Made by a program: the position numbers and the translations under genes. Positions 61,186 through 64,000 of a stretch of 64,000 nucleotides of DNA are shown here, piece by piece. The stretch's first letter is position 1; every line of letters begins with the position of its first letter. The notes under the pieces are model-generated. The model worked only from the letters and a program-made list of their open reading frames with translations, had not been told where the DNA came from and did not search any database. This DNA comes from GWE2-40-63 sp050179685 (GTDB lineage Bacteria > Bacteroidota > Bacteroidia > Bacteroidales > SZUA-534). The stretch lies in assembly GCA_050179685.1 (NCBI GenBank), contig JBFXEW010000009.1, positions 73,640 through 137,639 of the forward strand, in the 5' to 3' direction.

Positions 61186-61554
61186 TTATCTAATCAATTG
61201 ATAATCATTAATTAAAAGTTCAGCTGAAAGGTTCAACTTAGTAGTCAATTTACGAATCATTTCAACAGTCAATTTTCGTTTACGATTTAAAATTTCCGAA
61301 ACTCGACTTTTTCCACCAATTTCATTAATTAAATCAATCTGCTTTAGGTGCATTTCTTCCATACGGATTTTAATTGCTTCAATCGGGTCTGGAGCTGCAA
61401 TGGGATAATGTCTCTTTTCGTACTCATCTATCATTAGTCCAAGTACATCAGCTTCATCACTCTCGGTTGTCCCAACAGAAGCATCAAAAATAACTTCAAG
61501 TCTTTTTAATGCTTCTTTATAATCTAAATCTGTTTTTATTGGTCTAATATTCAT
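61186..61554 (-). CDS. HigA-like antitoxin (helix-turn-helix)
   Basis: The 122-residue protein has an N-terminal helical region (NIRPIKTDLDYKEALKRLEVIF) and a C-terminal XRE helix-turn-helix (IRMEEMHLKQIDLINEIGGKS, then RVSEILNRKRKLTVEMIRKL, each part shown in pieces). This form accompanies HigB toxins, here 11 bp upstream. It should autoregulate the operon and neutralise the toxin. It forms a two-gene cassette with 61566-61862. Confidence 0.9.
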   Translation of the reverse strand: MNIRPIKTDLDYKEALKRLEVIFDASVGTTESDEADVLGLMIDEYEKRHYPIAAPDPIEAIKIRMEEMHLKQIDLINEIGGKSRVSEILNRKRKLTVEMIRKLTTKLNLSAELLINDYQLIR

Positions 61555-61565
61555 AATTTTAAGTT

Positions 61566-61862
61566 TTAAATCGTGTTTGCGTCAATTTTATCATATTCAG
61601 AATGGGTTCCAATAAACCTTATAAAAATCCATTGCTTTTCAAAGTTAAATTTTGCTACCAATCGATAGGAATTTCCCTTTATATTAAAAACAATTCGACT
61701 ATCCTTCAATATACTGGCATTTGCATAAGTCTTTTTAATGTCGTTGGGGGTTTTCCAATCCGAATTCAGAGCAGTATCATACCAAGTCTTTAAATACTGT
61801 TCTGTATCAGGATATTTCTCCCAATATTCTCTTAATGTACTTTTTGCAAATATTCTTTCCAT
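61566..61862 (-). CDS. HigB-type mRNA interferase toxin
   Basis: The 98-residue protein matches the HigB-toxin family (PF09907 type): FAKSTLREYWEKYPDTEQYL, LKTWYDTALNSDWKTPNDIK and the core strands SYRLVAKFNFEKQWIFIRF, THSEYDKID. The closing HSEYDKID segment is characteristic. It precedes HigA, the usual HigBA order. Its start is 85 bp from the left edge of type B copy 2. Confidence 0.9.
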   Translation of the reverse strand: MERIFAKSTLREYWEKYPDTEQYLKTWYDTALNSDWKTPNDIKKTYANASILKDSRIVFNIKGNSYRLVAKFNFEKQWIFIRFIGTHSEYDKIDANTI

Positions 61863-61946
61863 TTATTTTATAATCTTGGGCAAATATAAAAATAAATTCT
61901 CAATTTGGGAACTTTATTTTATGCAGGGGGTTTCTACATGGTTGGT

Positions 61947-62070
61947 AACGTTTAGTATAAGAATAGTAGCCGATTGCGGGCGATTTACCTGTCAAGTTAC
62001 ACAAAAGTTGAAGCGGGCTACAACCCTTGAATTTACTGCTATTTCGGCTATTATTTTTATACATTGTGTG
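61947..62070 (+). repeat. Type B element, copy 2
   Basis: The element starts AACGTTTAGTATAAGAATAG. The arms GTATAAGAATAGTAGCC (61955-61971) and GGCTATTATTTTTATAC (62046-62062) are complementary at 15 of 17 positions. The interior shows alternate pairing around TCAAGTTACA. It marks the upstream border of the HigBA cassette and the start of the array in this window. Confidence 0.75.
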
Positions 62071-62158
62071 TGCCCTGCATGTACTGCAGTGCACACTTGT
62101 CAAAGTTCTTTACAAATAGGAAAAATACAAATTTCTTATTGTAAAACAAATATGACGG

Positions 62159-63703
62159 GTGTGTATTTATGTTCTGGGAGGTGCAAGTCCTCTATGGGAT
62201 GGGATTAATGCCCTAACCATTAGCAAGTGGCAAGCTGGTTACCGGTGACGGTAGCAGTGAAGGAAGCCAAACGGCAAAATCCGGTACCGACGAACAGGAA
62301 CAGCATATGAGGCATATAGTTTTGGGTAAGCAAGCACACCATTGTAACGCCCCAGGAAAAGGAATTATATGTAGATGCTGCGGGAATTGGATGAAAGAAC
62401 CAGTACTTACCAGGGGAGGCCTCTGAAGCTATGTGTAGCTATGCAGAGGAGTCAGCAGAAGCCATAGTACTAATTGGTAAATGAGCTGTATAGAGGAATA
62501 CAGAGGTCTCACAATATTAGGAAGGGCTGAACTTTAAATCGTTACAAATCTTGGATGGAGGACACTTGCTTAAAACAAGACCAGCCTCCAAGAAGCGTAA
62601 CAAGGAAGATATATTATGGAGTTAATTGAAAGAATTCTGGAAGCAGGTAACCTAACAAAAGCCTGCCATGAAGTGGTAAAGAACAAAGGAGCATCGGGAG
62701 TTGATAAGATGACCGTTAAAGAGTTGAAACACTATCTTGACGAACACCGTCAGGAATTGATGATTCATGTACATAATGGTGTCTATCAGCCACAACCTAT
62801 CCGGGGCAAATCAATCCCCAAAGGTAAAGGCAAAACAAGGTTACTTGGTATTCCCACCGTGGTTGACCGCATGCTTCAGCAAGCCGTATTAAGGGTAATC
62901 ATGCCTCAATATGAATACATGTTCTCTGAATATAGCTATGGTTTTCGGCCACAACGTAATACGCATCAAGCGGTAGCTAAATCATTAGACTATATCAACT
63001 CAGGATTTCAGCATGTTGTTGAGATAGACCTGAAAAGTTTCTTTGACGAAGTAGACCATGTTTTGCTGTTACAGTTGCTGTACCGAAAGATCAAATGCAA
63101 AACCACTATGCGGTTGATACGAAGATGGCTAAGAGTTCCGATTGAAATTAACGGTAAGTTAGTTAAACGTCGTAAAGGTGTACCACAAGGCAGCCCAATA
63201 AGTCCGTTTCTCTCGAATATCGTTCTTCATGAACTTGACAAAGAAATGGAGCAAATGGGGTTACACTTTGTGCGCTATGCAGACGACTTTAGCATTTACT
63301 GTAAATCAAAATCGGAAGCCAGAAGCATTGGTAACAAAGTCTTTATATTCCTGCGAGATAAACTAAAACTATCTATTAACAGGGAGAAAAGCGGTATTAG
63401 ACGTCCGGTGCACTTCCAAATATTAGGATTTGGATTTGTACCCACTTACCGTAAAGGAGAGAAGGGCAAATATCAGCTTGTTGTTACCAGACAACGATGG
63501 CAAAGGTTAAAAGCAAAATTGAAAGAAGTAACCCGAAAAACCAACCCTATGAGTTTAGTCGAACGTATTAGCAAAATCAACGAAATCCAACGTGGTTGGG
63601 TGAATTACTTCAAGTACGCTAGCGTTCAACAAAAACTTGTTGAACTGGACGGTTGGGTACGTAACCGGCTTCGGTATTGTATTTGGCATCACTGGAAAAA
63701 ACC
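62159..63703 (+). mobile_element. Group II intron, 3' part separated by an IS66-type insertion
   Basis: The intron 5' end is placed at GTGTG (GUGYG consensus), followed by the conserved domain-I-type GGGAGGTGCAAGTCCTC segment and about 450 bp of non-coding RNA up to the reverse-transcriptase ORF. The ORF is cut by an insertion, so domains V and VI (expected after it) are not seen here and would lie beyond the IS. The plus-strand orientation is opposite to the cassette genes. It lies about 85 bp from type B copy 2. Confidence 0.8.
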
Positions 63704-63707
63704 GTAA
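62616..63707 (+). CDS. ltrA: Group II intron reverse transcriptase/maturase, C-terminally truncated
   Basis: The remaining 363 residues contain the fingers-palm RT domain with catalytic Asp138 (EIDLKSFFDEVDH), QGSPISPFLSNI (191-202) and YADD (221-224), and most of the maturase X domain (GWVNYFKYASVQQKLVELD at about 329-347). The protein ends KKP and then a stop that is created by the first bases of the IS66-like end (GTAAGC; TAA at 63705-63707). About 60 residues are missing, including the AYAWSRTRMGGW region. That lost region is preserved in type A copy 3 at 57126. It is probably non-functional here unless supplied elsewhere. Confidence 0.92.
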   Translation: MELIERILEAGNLTKACHEVVKNKGASGVDKMTVKELKHYLDEHRQELMIHVHNGVYQPQPIRGKSIPKGKGKTRLLGIPTVVDRMLQQAVLRVIMPQYEYMFSEYSYGFRPQRNTHQAVAKSLDYINSGFQHVVEIDLKSFFDEVDHVLLLQLLYRKIKCKTTMRLIRRWLRVPIEINGKLVKRRKGVPQGSPISPFLSNIVLHELDKEMEQMGLHFVRYADDFSIYCKSKSEARSIGNKVFIFLRDKLKLSINREKSGIRRPVHFQILGFGFVPTYRKGEKGKYQLVVTRQRWQRLKAKLKEVTRKTNPMSLVERISKINEIQRGWVNYFKYASVQQKLVELDGWVRNRLRYCIWHHWKKP

Positions 63708-64000
63708 GCAACCGGGCACATACATATTGATTAGCCGGCTTTGAGTTTTTAGCTTCGCTGCCATGAAATCAAATGAGAAATTAAAAACACAGATGTATGG
63801 TTTAATAGCTCGCTGGGAACAGAGCGGATTAAACCAAAAGGCTTTCTGTAAAGCTGAAGGTATCAATTACTACAAATTCAAGTATTGGAAGACCCGTCAA
63901 TATCAGGAACAAAAATCTTCCCACCAAAAACCTATTAAACCCAAACCGGATTTTATTCCGGTAACTGTTCCAGGTTTTGAAAATATATTGCCAGGAGTGA
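63704..64000 (+). mobile_element. IS66-family insertion sequence, left end (continues beyond the window)
   Basis: The sequence begins GTAAGCAACCGGGCACATAC, a form typical of IS66-family ends (GTAAGC), directly inside the group II intron RT. An ORF resembling the IS66 accessory TnpA starts 59 bp inside. The remaining IS genes are off the edge. Confidence 0.8.
63763..64000 (+). CDS. IS66-family accessory protein TnpA-like (partial)
   Basis: The first 79 codons of an ORF start MKSNEKLKTQMYGLIARWEQ and continue SGLNQKAFCKAEGINYYKFK-YWK, the helix-turn-helix pattern of IS66 OrfA/TnpA proteins (W-x-x-SGLx-x-x-x-FC-x-x-x-GI-x-x-x-x-FYxW). It has no stop before the window edge. It should be followed by TnpB and the DDE transposase. 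Confidence 0.85.
   Translation, partial: MKSNEKLKTQMYGLIARWEQSGLNQKAFCKAEGINYYKFKYWKTRQYQEQKSSHQKPIKPKPDFIPVTVPGFENILPGV

Noticed and set aside
53590..62070. Classical integron attC sites
   Set aside because: The ends do not match RYYYAAC and GTTRRRY on the correct sides, and no integrase is visible, so I describe the elements only as attC-like in position.
62616..63707. Retron or DGR reverse transcriptase
   Set aside because: The flanking GUGYG start, domain-I-like RNA segment and maturase X domain point to a group II intron. There is no msr/msd or template/variable repeat pair.

Overview
The window reads as a Bacteroidota chromosome, most likely a Marinilabiliales or Prolixibacteraceae-type marine or sediment bacterium (inference). 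The evidence is the TAnnTTTG-type minus-7 promoters, the near absence of Shine-Dalgarno sequences, and the family set: DUF4349 lipoprotein, paired LepB paralogues, TamB, ExbB/ExbD/TonB, FISUMP lipoprotein, NhaD and a Bacteroidota-type arginine decarboxylase. A 10-N scaffold gap lies at 44572-44581.

From about 0.3 to 41.8 kb the region is ordinary core chromosome. On the minus strand it holds a DUF4349 lipoprotein, a TauE/SafE transporter, glyA, an Lrp regulator, dapB with two lepB paralogues, a DUF2975/XRE pair, the thrS-infC-rpmI-rplT operon (infC appears to start at AUA), an exbB-exbD-tonB system, nhaD and tamB. tsaD is divergent from tamB. A cysE-cysK operon follows, preceded by a candidate attenuator with an 11-codon leader peptide. 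On the plus strand are a YggS-type PLP protein, a dihydroorotate dehydrogenase-like protein, a ligase-ACP-acyltransferase fusion, a hemolysin III protein, an arginine decarboxylase with a deoxyhypusine synthase homologue, sbcDC, an HU gene and ppc.

At 41.9-44.85 kb a small island lies next to tRNA-Arg(TCT). It contains an AbiEi/AbiEii type IV toxin-antitoxin pair, a gene remnant, a 223-bp MITE-like repeat with a second copy at 2.4 kb, and a roughly 111-bp tandem repeat made of a copy of the tRNA 3' end plus its terminator. The assembly gap falls inside the tandem repeat.

At 44.9-53.6 kb core-like genes resume: FKBP, ornithine/alanine racemase-like with GNAT, pyk, WbqC, PAP2, TPR and two outer-membrane barrel proteins.

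At 53.6-62.1 kb lies the most unusual part, an array of minus-strand one- or two-gene cassettes. They encode a DUF4143 ATPase, a FISUMP lipoprotein, a GNAT-like protein with a 56-aa partner, two HigB/HigA-type toxin-antitoxin pairs, an RDD membrane protein and a Fic enzyme. Each gene is followed by a long structured repeat of one of two types. Type A (five copies plus one partial) contains what looks like the 3' terminus of a group II intron, in the orientation opposite to the genes. Type B (two copies) is a long imperfect palindrome. The layout is integron-like, but the repeat ends do not match canonical attC cores and no integrase lies in the window. The window ends with a plus-strand group II intron whose reverse transcriptase is cut by the end of an IS66-type element, which runs off the edge.
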